Under the pieces are notes generated by a model, which did not search any database, was not told the origin of the DNA, and worked only from the letters and a program-made list of their open reading frames with translations. A DNA stretch of 64,000 nucleotides, from the NCBI GenBank assembly GCA_011390805.1, contig JAABRT010000001.1:1-64000 (forward strand). Direction: 5' to 3'. Position 1 is the first letter of the stretch. Each line of letters begins with the position of its first letter. Origin of the DNA: Gemmatimonas sp. (GTDB taxonomy: Bacteria; Gemmatimonadota; Gemmatimonadetes; Gemmatimonadales; Gemmatimonadaceae). Made by a program: the position numbers and the translations under genes. Below are positions 13,938 to 21,912 of this stretch, in pieces.

Positions 13938-14969
13938 ATGCCAAACCCACCAACGCACAATCGCAAGTTCGTGCTCGCCAAACGCCCCAAAGGCCTGCCG
14001 GACGACAGCACGCTTCGCCTCGAGACTGAAGACATCCCAACCCCTGGCGAGGGGCAGATGCTGCTGCGCAATCAATACCTCTCGCTCGACCCGTACATGC
14101 GGGGCCGGATGAGCGCTGCGCCATCGTACGCCGCTCCGGTGGAGATCGGAGCGGTCATGATCGGCGGCACAGTCTCGCAGGTAGAGTCATCACACGTGAA
14201 CGGCTTCGAGGCGGGTGATTGGGTGCAAGCGTTTGGCGGTTGGCAGGATTATGCACTGTCCGACGGCAAGGGCGTGATCAACATGGGAAAGTCTCCTGAG
14301 AATCCGTCGTGGGCGCTGGGAGTGCTGGGCATGCCGGGGCTGACTGCCTGGGCGGGACTCACGCAAATCGGCCAGCCCAAAACCGGCGAAACGCTGGTGG
14401 TGGCCGGAGCCAGCGGTCCGGTGGGAGCCACCGTGGGTCAGATCGGCAAGATCCTCGGCCTGCATGTGGTGGGCATTGCGGGTGGCGCCGAGAAGGGCGC
14501 GCATGTGGTTGATACGCTGGGCTTTGATGCCTGCATTGACTACAAGGCAGACGGATTTCCTGACGCGCTCAAAGCGGCGGTGCCAAACGGCATCGATATC
14601 TATTTCGAGAACGTGGGCGGGGCTGTGTTCGATGCCGTGTTTCCATTGCTCAACACCAAAGCACGCATACCGGTGTGCGGCCTGATCTCGCAATACAATG
14701 CCACTAGGCTGCCCGACGGCCCGGATCGCATGAACCTGTTGCTGAGCCTGATCCTTCGCAAACGCATGACCGTGCGCGGCTTCATCGTGTACGACGACTT
14801 TGGTCACCTGTATGGCGAGTTCGCGAAACAGATGAGCGAGTGGGTAAAGGCAGGAAAAGTGAAATATCGCGAGGAAGTGATAAACGGCCTTGAACGTGCT
14901 CCTGCGGCGTTCACAGGTTTGCTTACAGGAGAAGCGTTCGGCAAACGCGTGATCAAGTTGACGGACTGA
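13938..14969 (+). CDS. NADPH-dependent medium-chain reductase (CurA/YncB-like)
   Basis: The product has 343 residues. Hallmarks of the zinc-independent leukotriene B4/curcumin reductase-like group: LSLDPYMRGRMS near the N-terminus, GMPGLTAWAGL, the nucleotide loop AGASGPVGATVGQIGKILG, GFDACIDYKAD, and NGIDIYFENVGGAVFDAV. It reduces activated double bonds with NADPH; the physiological substrate is unknown. The start at 13938 (MPNPPTHNRKFVLAKRP) matches the family N-terminus; an upstream in-frame ATG would add 16 unsupported residues. Confidence 0.9.
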   Translation: MPNPPTHNRKFVLAKRPKGLPDDSTLRLETEDIPTPGEGQMLLRNQYLSLDPYMRGRMSAAPSYAAPVEIGAVMIGGTVSQVESSHVNGFEAGDWVQAFGGWQDYALSDGKGVINMGKSPENPSWALGVLGMPGLTAWAGLTQIGQPKTGETLVVAGASGPVGATVGQIGKILGLHVVGIAGGAEKGAHVVDTLGFDACIDYKADGFPDALKAAVPNGIDIYFENVGGAVFDAVFPLLNTKARIPVCGLISQYNATRLPDGPDRMNLLLSLILRKRMTVRGFIVYDDFGHLYGEFAKQMSEWVKAGKVKYREEVINGLERAPAAFTGLLTGEAFGKRVIKLTD

Positions 14970-15059
14970 ACGCAAAACACGCGCATTCGACACGCGCATT
15001 CAACACGCGCACGCGAAACACTCGAGCTTAACGCTCATACAAACACTGGAGCGAGAAAC

Positions 15060-15641
15060 ATGAGCACACCCCTGCTACAGGTCATCGTCGCCAGTGTCCG
15101 CCCCACCCGCATTGGCGGGTCGGTGGCTGACTGGTTTATTCCCATCGCCGAGTCGCACGGTGGCTTTGCCGTGGAGCGCGTGGACCTGCGCGAGATCGCG
15201 CTGCCGTTGCTCAACGAGCCGGAGCATCCCATGAAGCAGGCGTACGTGCACGAGCACAGCAAACAGTGGAGTGCGACAATCAGTCGCGGCGACGCGTACG
15301 TGTTTGTCACGCCCGAGTACGATTTTTCGCCGCCGGCTTCACTGCTTAATGCGATCCAGTATCTGGCCAAGGAATGGATGTTCAAACCGGTTGGCCTGGT
15401 GAGCTACGGCGGTGTGTCGGCAGGTCTGCGTTCGGCCAATGCGCTGCGCATCATTGCCACCGCCAACAGCATGATGCCGCTGCCGGGAGCGGTATCGATT
15501 CCGTTTGCCGGCAAGCTGATTGACCAAGAGAGCAAGCGCTTTGTTCCGGGGGAAGTGCAGGACAAAGCAGCGACGTCGATGCTTGGTGAACTGGTGCGAT
15601 GGGAGCGCGCGATGCGAACGCTGCGGAGCGGGAACGGGTGA
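15060..15641 (+). CDS. NADPH-dependent FMN reductase family protein
   Basis: The product has 193 residues with a flavodoxin-like fold. The FMN phosphate loop is IVASVRPTRIGGSVADWF; TPEYDFSPPASLLNAIQYLAKEW and KPVGLVSYGGVSAGLRSANALR are the second and third flavin-contact regions. Such enzymes (azoreductase/quinone reductase-like) transfer electrons from NADPH to quinones or azo compounds. It lies 90 bases after the CurA-like reductase on the same strand, so a shared redox-detoxification role is possible. Confidence 0.9.
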   Translation: MSTPLLQVIVASVRPTRIGGSVADWFIPIAESHGGFAVERVDLREIALPLLNEPEHPMKQAYVHEHSKQWSATISRGDAYVFVTPEYDFSPPASLLNAIQYLAKEWMFKPVGLVSYGGVSAGLRSANALRIIATANSMMPLPGAVSIPFAGKLIDQESKRFVPGEVQDKAATSMLGELVRWERAMRTLRSGNG

Positions 15642-15735
15642 CGGCCGCTCGTGATCCTTCTTCCTTCGTTTTTCCGATAAGAGAGCGTGGAGGCGAAACA
15701 GCCTCGAACTTTTCCTCTCTTTGGGAGCCGGAGCT

Positions 15736-16425
15736 ATGTATTGTCGACGGTTGCAGTTTCTCACGATGGCGGTTGTGCTCGCCGTGCCCACTGCAGCGCA
15801 CGCGCAGTTGACGACATTTGTTGGTTTTGACGCCAACGCCAATGCGCCCGGCGCGAACGCAATTGCTTCACGGAACGCCTTTATCCTCGCTACCGGTGGT
15901 GCGGTGGAGGTCGATTTTGAGGCGAACCTTCCCACGAACCCAACGCTCCTGGGCACAACGTTTCTTCACAAAAATGTCCCACGGGGTAGCGGGGCACTCT
16001 ACGGTGCGAACACCACGCCCGGTGGCGACTGGTTTCTCGAAATGAACGGAGGAACGCTTGTCATGAACTTTGCGTCTCCGCTCGACTACTTCGGCGCGTA
16101 CTTCGGTGGCGTCCAGTTCGCAAACTCGTTGACGTTTACCGACATCAATGGCGACCAGACCGTGCCGTTTCCTGAGAATGAGCGCCGCGGCGGCTTCGCA
16201 TTCCTTGGTTTCGCAAGTGCGGGCAGCAGCATCTCGTCGATTACGCTTGATGCGACCAGCGATGTCATGTCCATGGACGACATGATTTTCGGCGGATCCA
16301 GCGCTCCTGCGCCGAATCCAGGTACCCCGGTGGCCGATGTACCAGAGCCGGGTATGTTCGCGCTCATGCTTGCTGGGCTCAGCATCATCGGCGTCAGGCG
16401 CGCACGTATTCGCGGATGTGTGTAA
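15736..16425 (+). CDS. PEP-CTERM sorting domain protein
   Basis: The product has 229 residues. It has a signal peptide (MYCRRLQFLTMAVVLAVPTAAHA), a beta-rich extracellular domain with a Gly/Asn-rich composition, and a C-terminal PEP-CTERM signal: VPEPGMFALMLAGLSIIGVRRARIR (VPEP motif, membrane helix, basic tail). Such proteins are processed by an exosortase and often belong to exopolysaccharide or biofilm matrices. No exosortase gene lies in the window. A gap of about 160 bases follows with no clear gene. Confidence 0.85.
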   Translation: MYCRRLQFLTMAVVLAVPTAAHAQLTTFVGFDANANAPGANAIASRNAFILATGGAVEVDFEANLPTNPTLLGTTFLHKNVPRGSGALYGANTTPGGDWFLEMNGGTLVMNFASPLDYFGAYFGGVQFANSLTFTDINGDQTVPFPENERRGGFAFLGFASAGSSISSITLDATSDVMSMDDMIFGGSSAPAPNPGTPVADVPEPGMFALMLAGLSIIGVRRARIRGCV

Positions 16426-16586
16426 AGCGAAGACTCGGCGATCGTCTTCTCCAGGCGCAGAAGCTGCATGATGCCGACAGGCGGACTGACGCTGCGCGTG
16501 TAAGCGACGCGCGCAGCTGACGGTGCGATGCCTTGCGGCGCGTCCCGCCACTTGCAGGATTCACGGCGCAGCGCAGTTTCCCCAGT

Positions 16587-17120
16587 GTGACGATTCCGCA
16601 CGACCAAACCGACGCCCTGTACCCGGCGGTGTACGATGAGCTTCGACGTCTTGCTGCCTCGCAGCGACATCGGCAGGCCCCATCGGATACGCTAAGTACC
16701 ACGGCGATTGTGCACGAAGCGTATTTGCGGCTGGCTGAAGGGGGCGTTGCCCACTGGAACGACCGCTCTCATTTTCTTGCCACGGCTGCGCGTGCAATGC
16801 GCTTTGTACTCGTGGACCACGCGCGCGCACAAAGCGCCGCCAGACGTGGCGGACGCCAGCAACCGGTCTCGCTCGATGAAAGCGCCATTGTTTCTGCCGG
16901 CCGCTCAGACGACGTGCTGGCTATTGAAGAAGCGCTCCAGCGCCTTGAGGCGCACGACCAGCGATTGGGCGAGGTGGTGCAACTCCGATTCTTTGGCGGA
17001 CTCAGCCATGAGGAGATCGCAGAAGTAGTGCAGCGTTCCGTTCCTACAGTGAAGCGGGACTGGACCCGGGCCCGGGCGTGGCTTTATCGGTTCATCACCG
17101 AGGGCGTGGCGCCGGCGTAA
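16587..17120 (+). CDS. ECF-subfamily RNA polymerase sigma factor
   Basis: The product has about 177 residues from GTG 16587. Region 2 is visible (LYPAVYDELRRLAA, STTAIVHEAYLRLAEG, HFLATAARAMRFVLVDHAR) and region 4 (LEAHDQRLGEVVQLRFFGGLSHEEIAEVVQRSVPTVKRDWTRARAWLYR). This is the ECF type common in acidobacteria and planctomycetes, often paired with a Ser/Thr kinase instead of an anti-sigma factor. Here the kinase gene is convergent, ending 86 bases away. The start is uncertain. Confidence 0.88.
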   Translation: MTIPHDQTDALYPAVYDELRRLAASQRHRQAPSDTLSTTAIVHEAYLRLAEGGVAHWNDRSHFLATAARAMRFVLVDHARAQSAARRGGRQQPVSLDESAIVSAGRSDDVLAIEEALQRLEAHDQRLGEVVQLRFFGGLSHEEIAEVVQRSVPTVKRDWTRARAWLYRFITEGVAPA

Positions 17121-17206
17121 CCCAACAGGCGCACACATGGCGGCAATAGTCGGCGGAGCATCGGGAATTTCTTGGCTTTGAGGGGCTGATCGTCCGACCG
17201 TACAAA

Positions 17207-19978
17207 CTATTCATTGTTGGGCGGCGTGATGTTGAGTGTTTTAAGCGCCGCGGCGACTTCGCCGGTTTGCTTTACGTCGTTGGTAGCCTTGAGCAGCGTC
17301 AGTAACTCTTCCCCACTTTTGCGGGCCAGCCCCCGCAGCTCCGGGCCGCGCTGACGGGCGGCGTTAAACACCAACTGCAACTCAGCGATTGCGTCGGCAC
17401 GACGATCCACCCGTGCCAGGCAAAACGCACGGTTTGCACGTGCGCCAAGCGCGTGCGGATGTACATCACCATACGCGCCTGCCACGGTCGGTACGGCGGC
17501 GTCGAACTCTCGTAGTGCTTCAGCAGGCGTGTTTCCGCCACGGCACGCGATATTTGCGGCTTTGGCCAGTGCTATCGCGCCGCCCGGATCGGTCGCACCA
17601 GCAAGCGCCACCGCTATGGCGTGCGCCTCACGATACAGCGGTTCCACTTCGTCACGCTGTGCTATTGGATCGGACACACGGCGTGACACAACAGCGGCCA
17701 GGTTGTCGAGTGACAGCGCCAGCGCGCGACGTTCGCTCCCCTCAAGGCGCCGCTCCACCTCAACGACTTCACGCAGCATCCGCTCTGCATCGTCCAGCCG
17801 ACCAAGTGCGCTCCACACGTTGCCGAGTGAAATCTGGATAGACCGAACTCCCGGATGCTCGTTCGGCAGCGATGCACGTAGCTGGGACAAGCTCTCAATC
17901 AACAGCGGTTCAGCCTCGCTTGGACGACCAAGCCTATTCAGCAACATGGCAACGTTGGCTCGTTCGCGAGCCGTTCTGGGATGAGCAGGTCCAACATGCG
18001 CCTCATTAATCGCTAGTGATTCCCGAAGATCGAGTAGCGCGTCGACCGAGCGGCCCATGCGCATTTTGATGGCGCCACGCACATTGTAGGCGTTGGCCAG
18101 GCTGCCTGAGTCTGTCGCTGATGACGCGCGAAGTCGCACAAGCGCAGAATCGATGTAGACCAGTGCCGAATCAAAACGATTGGCTTCGAGAAGCCCGGTG
18201 GCCACGTTGGCGAGCGTTTTCGTAGTCTGCAAGCGAGCGTCGCTGACCAACCCGGCCGCCTCCGTCGTGTCTGCGACCTGCTCTTCCCGTGCAGCAAGCG
18301 ATTCGCGAAACAGCGTATCCGCCCGCTGCGGCTGAAGACGATCCAGCGCGAGCGCACCGAGCATGTTCGTTACCGCTGCGCGCTCAGCCGACGTTGTTCC
18401 GGCTGTTGTCTCGCGCAATACACGTGCTGTATCCAGCGCTTGTTGCGCCTCATCAAAACGACCCAGCGCTCGGAGCGAACGACCGATGACAAGCAGAAGA
18501 TCTGCGCGCACAGCCGGTTCGTCGCGCAACTCGGCATTCACTCGTACCATCGCTGACGCCAGTAGCGCACCTGCGCGCAGCGTGTCGCGGCGCTCATTGG
18601 CAAACGGATCGGCGCTACCGAGTAACTCGGTCAGTAGCGATGCAGTCCGCGTTGCCCGGCGCTGCTCCCCGTCTGCACGCTCACGCTCAACATTTGCTCG
18701 ATCACGCTCCACTTCAGTGCGACGTACTTGTTTGCGCAGGTTGATTGTGAAACCCAAACTGATCACAGCCAGCAGCGCAAGCGCGGCGACTGGTGCGGGA
18801 TGACGGCGCACGAACTTTCGCACCCGACTCTGCACCGATGGGCGTTTCGCCAGAATCGGAAAGCCTTCGCGCACGCGGCGAATGTCCTCGCGCAGTGCTG
18901 CCACGGACGGGTAGCGTGCCGCGAGCGTTGGTTGCAACGCGGTCAGCACGACCTTGTTCAGGTCACCGCGTAACGCACGCTGTACCGCGGGTGACGAAGC
19001 CGATTTACTCGGCGGCACCGTAGCCGCCTCGATAGCAGCGTGCTCGGCACCGGCCACAACCAGCCTCTGCCACGCCGGTCGAACGCCCGTGAGGAGCTCA
19101 TGCAGCAGCACGCCGAGGGCGTACACATCCATGGCCACATTGGGCGCCTCACCACGTGCCTGCTCAGGCGAGGCGTACTCGGGTGTGAGCACCCGCTGAC
19201 CCGGCCGTGTGGCTGGTCCGTCTGCTGCATCTTCTTCGAGTGGGTCAAGCAGCTTTGCGATCCCGAAGTCGAGCAGCATCACACGCCCGGCGTCGGTCAC
19301 GAGTACGTTGCCGGGCTTAAGATCACGATGCACGATCAGCCGCTGATGTGCAAAATCCACTGCGTCACACACCGTCTCGAAGAGCGCCAACCGCGCCTGC
19401 ACGTCGAGCTGCCGGGCTTCGGCGTAGCGATCAATGCGCGTACCCTCTACCAACTCCATGGCCAGAAAGGGGCGTCCTTCGCGCGTGACGCCGCTGTCGT
19501 AAAGGCGTGCGATGTGCGGGTGCTCCAGCGCGCCGAGGATGCGGCGCTCGGATGCAAAGCGTCGGCGCAGCGACTCAGTGTCGTGTGCTGTCCGCATTAC
19601 CTTGAGCGCCACATCGCGCCGAAAGTCGCCTTCCACACGGGCTGCGAGATACACGGTACCCATGCCACCTCGCCCGAGTTCGCGCTGGATTGCGTACGGG
19701 CCCACTCGCGTGCCAGGCACCAATCCGGTTTCGGCCGGTTCTACCAATGGACCGGAGATCGCCAGCAGTCTTTCTGCGGACTCACCGATCACCGCTTCGG
19801 CAGTGTCGAGTGATGAGAGCAACGACAGCACCTCGCGTTCGAGTGCCTCATTGCCGCTACACGCTCGGGCCAAATGTGCGCGTCGCGACGCTGGCTCCAT
19901 CTCCAGCAGCTCGGCGAAAAGCGCGTCAGCGCGACGCCACTCTGACCGTGTGGAATCATTCATGTCCGATGTGCTCAT
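17207..19978 (-). CDS. Membrane Ser/Thr protein kinase with C-terminal TPR-like repeats
   Basis: The product has 923 residues. After an N-terminal region resembling that of sigma-associated kinases (EWRRADALFAELLEMEP, CSGNEALEREVLSLL) comes a Hanks-type kinase at about 94-360: GRGGMGTVYLA, K126 in VALKVM, HRDLKPGN (217-224, D219), DFG (237-239) and the TPEYASPEQ activation segment. A membrane helix follows (PVAALALLAVISLGF), then a short coiled coil (RTEVERDRANVERERADGEQ) and a long tetratricopeptide-like region (DEAQQALDTARVLRE, RPSEAEPLLIESLSQLRASL). It probably phosphorylates targets in response to envelope signals. It is convergent with the ECF sigma gene, its likely functional partner. 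Confidence 0.92.
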   Translation of the reverse strand: MSTSDMNDSTRSEWRRADALFAELLEMEPASRRAHLARACSGNEALEREVLSLLSSLDTAEAVIGESAERLLAISGPLVEPAETGLVPGTRVGPYAIQRELGRGGMGTVYLAARVEGDFRRDVALKVMRTAHDTESLRRRFASERRILGALEHPHIARLYDSGVTREGRPFLAMELVEGTRIDRYAEARQLDVQARLALFETVCDAVDFAHQRLIVHRDLKPGNVLVTDAGRVMLLDFGIAKLLDPLEEDAADGPATRPGQRVLTPEYASPEQARGEAPNVAMDVYALGVLLHELLTGVRPAWQRLVVAGAEHAAIEAATVPPSKSASSPAVQRALRGDLNKVVLTALQPTLAARYPSVAALREDIRRVREGFPILAKRPSVQSRVRKFVRRHPAPVAALALLAVISLGFTINLRKQVRRTEVERDRANVERERADGEQRRATRTASLLTELLGSADPFANERRDTLRAGALLASAMVRVNAELRDEPAVRADLLLVIGRSLRALGRFDEAQQALDTARVLRETTAGTTSAERAAVTNMLGALALDRLQPQRADTLFRESLAAREEQVADTTEAAGLVSDARLQTTKTLANVATGLLEANRFDSALVYIDSALVRLRASSATDSGSLANAYNVRGAIKMRMGRSVDALLDLRESLAINEAHVGPAHPRTARERANVAMLLNRLGRPSEAEPLLIESLSQLRASLPNEHPGVRSIQISLGNVWSALGRLDDAERMLREVVEVERRLEGSERRALALSLDNLAAVVSRRVSDPIAQRDEVEPLYREAHAIAVALAGATDPGGAIALAKAANIACRGGNTPAEALREFDAAVPTVAGAYGDVHPHALGARANRAFCLARVDRRADAIAELQLVFNAARQRGPELRGLARKSGEELLTLLKATNDVKQTGEVAAALKTLNITPPNNE

Positions 19979-20226
19979 CTCGTCACACGTGGGACGCGCG
20001 GTGCAGGTGAGTGGACCCGCGAGATTGGCAGAACCGCCGCAACTGAACTCCGCGCACGCCGCGTCGCAAGACATTCGGTACGCGATGGGTTGAGGTAGCG
20101 GTCTGTACACAATCAGTCATACATGGAAATCGGAAACTTCACGCTAGGCGGATCATCGCCAGCCGGATATGCGTGGTGGTCGTCTTCTAGCTTGACATCC
20201 AGACGTGCAAAGCGCAGCCTCTCCCA

Positions 20227-20721
20227 ATGCAACGAATGCATTTTGATCCGTCATTCTGGGCCAAGCGGCTGAAGACGCAGCACAGTCCGCTCTTTGAGAG
20301 GTCGTTGCATGTCGCCATCATGTTCTTTCGTAACGCGCTACCGGACATCTCCGACGCAGCGCTCGAAAGCCATCTCCGTCCGATTGACTGGTCGTGGATT
20401 GAGTGCCGTGTGGTTCCGCTGCACGCCGGAGAACGCGTGTACGCGTACCGCTACGATCCTCTGGGAAAAGTGGGCATGTACTTTACGCGTTCCGGTTATG
20501 CTGCGAGAGACCTCGGTATTGATCCCGATGGCCGCACGCGCTCCACCTATCTGCTCACGGCGAATACTGATGCGCTGTGGTGCCGTACCAAAACCGTCAT
20601 CACGACTTGGGATGCCCGGCAACCCGACTTTCTGGCCATCGGTGGCGCAATGCAACTCATCGTGTTGCATGCCTCAAAAAAGCTGCACCTCGAAATCGCG
20701 ATCGAGTCGATATCGCATTGA
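20227..20721 (+). CDS. Hypothetical protein, possible polymorphic-toxin-like domain
   Basis: The product has 164 residues with no signal peptide or membrane segment. The middle and C-terminal part (AGERVYAYRYDPLGKVGMYFT, DLGIDPDGRTRSTYLL, TKTVITTWDARQPDFLAIGGAMQLIV) has the look of a small secreted-toxin or ADP-ribosyl-transfer-like module (YRYD, KVGMYFT, GGAMQ), but this is a weak visual resemblance. The start is uncertain. It stands alone between a divergent kinase gene and a convergent DUF4249 gene. The preceding 19979-20226 shows no gene. Confidence 0.6.
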   Translation: MQRMHFDPSFWAKRLKTQHSPLFERSLHVAIMFFRNALPDISDAALESHLRPIDWSWIECRVVPLHAGERVYAYRYDPLGKVGMYFTRSGYAARDLGIDPDGRTRSTYLLTANTDALWCRTKTVITTWDARQPDFLAIGGAMQLIVLHASKKLHLEIAIESISH

Positions 20722-20742
20722 CTGAGTGAAAGGCTTAGCGCC

Positions 20743-21912
20743 TCAGGGATCACTACGCGCACTCCGCACCAACACGCGCGGCCCCGACGTATCAAACCGT
20801 TCGGCGTAATCCCCTCGAATTGTGTCTCCCACTACTACAGCCGACAGCAGCGCCGCCGTATCGGCGAGGTTGGCCCCCACAAGCGTCGCCAGTCGCAGCT
20901 GCTCACCCTCGAGCGTACCCACAAGAAAGCGGCGCAACCCGGTGCGCTCTCGTCCACTCACCGACGAGCGCGGTGTACCCAGTGCCTCCACCCACAAATC
21001 GTACTCAACCAGCTCGCCCGAATCGCTGTCGCCAACCCACCGTGCGTCCAGCGGGAAACGATCGCGCTCAGTCACTGACACGAGGCGACGCTGCAACGCG
21101 AGCATGCTGCCAAAGAGGCCAATCCCACCGCGCACACTGCTGATCAGCCCGGTGCCACCGAACGGATCGTTACCTGAGCGATTGTAGTCATAGAAGTTCA
21201 CGTCCACCGCGGCCACGCTCACCAACTGATCGAAACCGGGATAAAACACCGACGGCAGATCGGCCGCAAAAAAGTTGCGCAAGGTACCCGACAGTGCGAA
21301 CTGCGTGGAATCGGAGAACAGAAACCAGGGACCATTGGGCGTCTCCACACGAATCGCGTACGTTCGTGCGCCATCGCTCGCCGTCCAGTTGAGGCGCAGC
21401 GTATCTACCGCGCGATTAATCGATATCGGCTGCACCACTTCACCGTCGCCCGGCACCCAGCCGGCCGGCGCCGAGGGCACGCGCGTTTCGCCGGTGACTT
21501 CGCGACCGTCGGCTGTTTGCACACGCAGACGGTAGCGCACGCCGGGCTCAATGGTGAGTGCTTCACGCGACACCGTGTAGCGCCCGGTGCGTCGGGTATT
21601 GCGAATTGTTTGGACGGCTTCAACACCGCCGGTTTGATCATCGCGAAAGAGCTGTACCGTAGCGTCGGTGATCGGCTCGCCGCCGGCGGTACGGATCGGA
21701 TCGAGTGCGTCAAAGCGTACAGTGCTGTCGATTGTGACGCGTCCGGTGAGTGATGACTCCACCAGAATCACCTGTTCGGCGGCGTCGGGATTGAGTACGG
21801 CGTGCACAATGACACGAGGCTCGGGCGACGCCACGGTGTCGGTGGCGATTTCGCAGGCGGCGATTGCCGGCAGCAACAACAGCGCGCCCCACCAGCGCCG
21901 CGCGCCTACCAC
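20743..21912 (-). CDS. DUF4249 family lipoprotein, TonB receptor partner
   Basis: The product has 389 residues. The signal MVGARRWWGALLLLPAIAACE carries a lipobox. The mature protein begins with PRVIVHAVLNPDAAEQVILVESS, shows DATVQLFRD and GRYTVSREALTIEPGVRYRLRVQTADGREVTGETRVP, and has the layout of the DUF4249 family, which accompanies TonB-dependent receptors in Bacteroidota and relatives. A surface or periplasmic accessory role in uptake is inferred from the pairing. Its start overlaps the receptor gene's end by 7 bases, so the two are co-translated. Confidence 0.82.
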   Translation of the reverse strand: MVGARRWWGALLLLPAIAACEIATDTVASPEPRVIVHAVLNPDAAEQVILVESSLTGRVTIDSTVRFDALDPIRTAGGEPITDATVQLFRDDQTGGVEAVQTIRNTRRTGRYTVSREALTIEPGVRYRLRVQTADGREVTGETRVPSAPAGWVPGDGEVVQPISINRAVDTLRLNWTASDGARTYAIRVETPNGPWFLFSDSTQFALSGTLRNFFAADLPSVFYPGFDQLVSVAAVDVNFYDYNRSGNDPFGGTGLISSVRGGIGLFGSMLALQRRLVSVTERDRFPLDARWVGDSDSGELVEYDLWVEALGTPRSSVSGRERTGLRRFLVGTLEGEQLRLATLVGANLADTAALLSAVVVGDTIRGDYAERFDTSGPRVLVRSARSDP

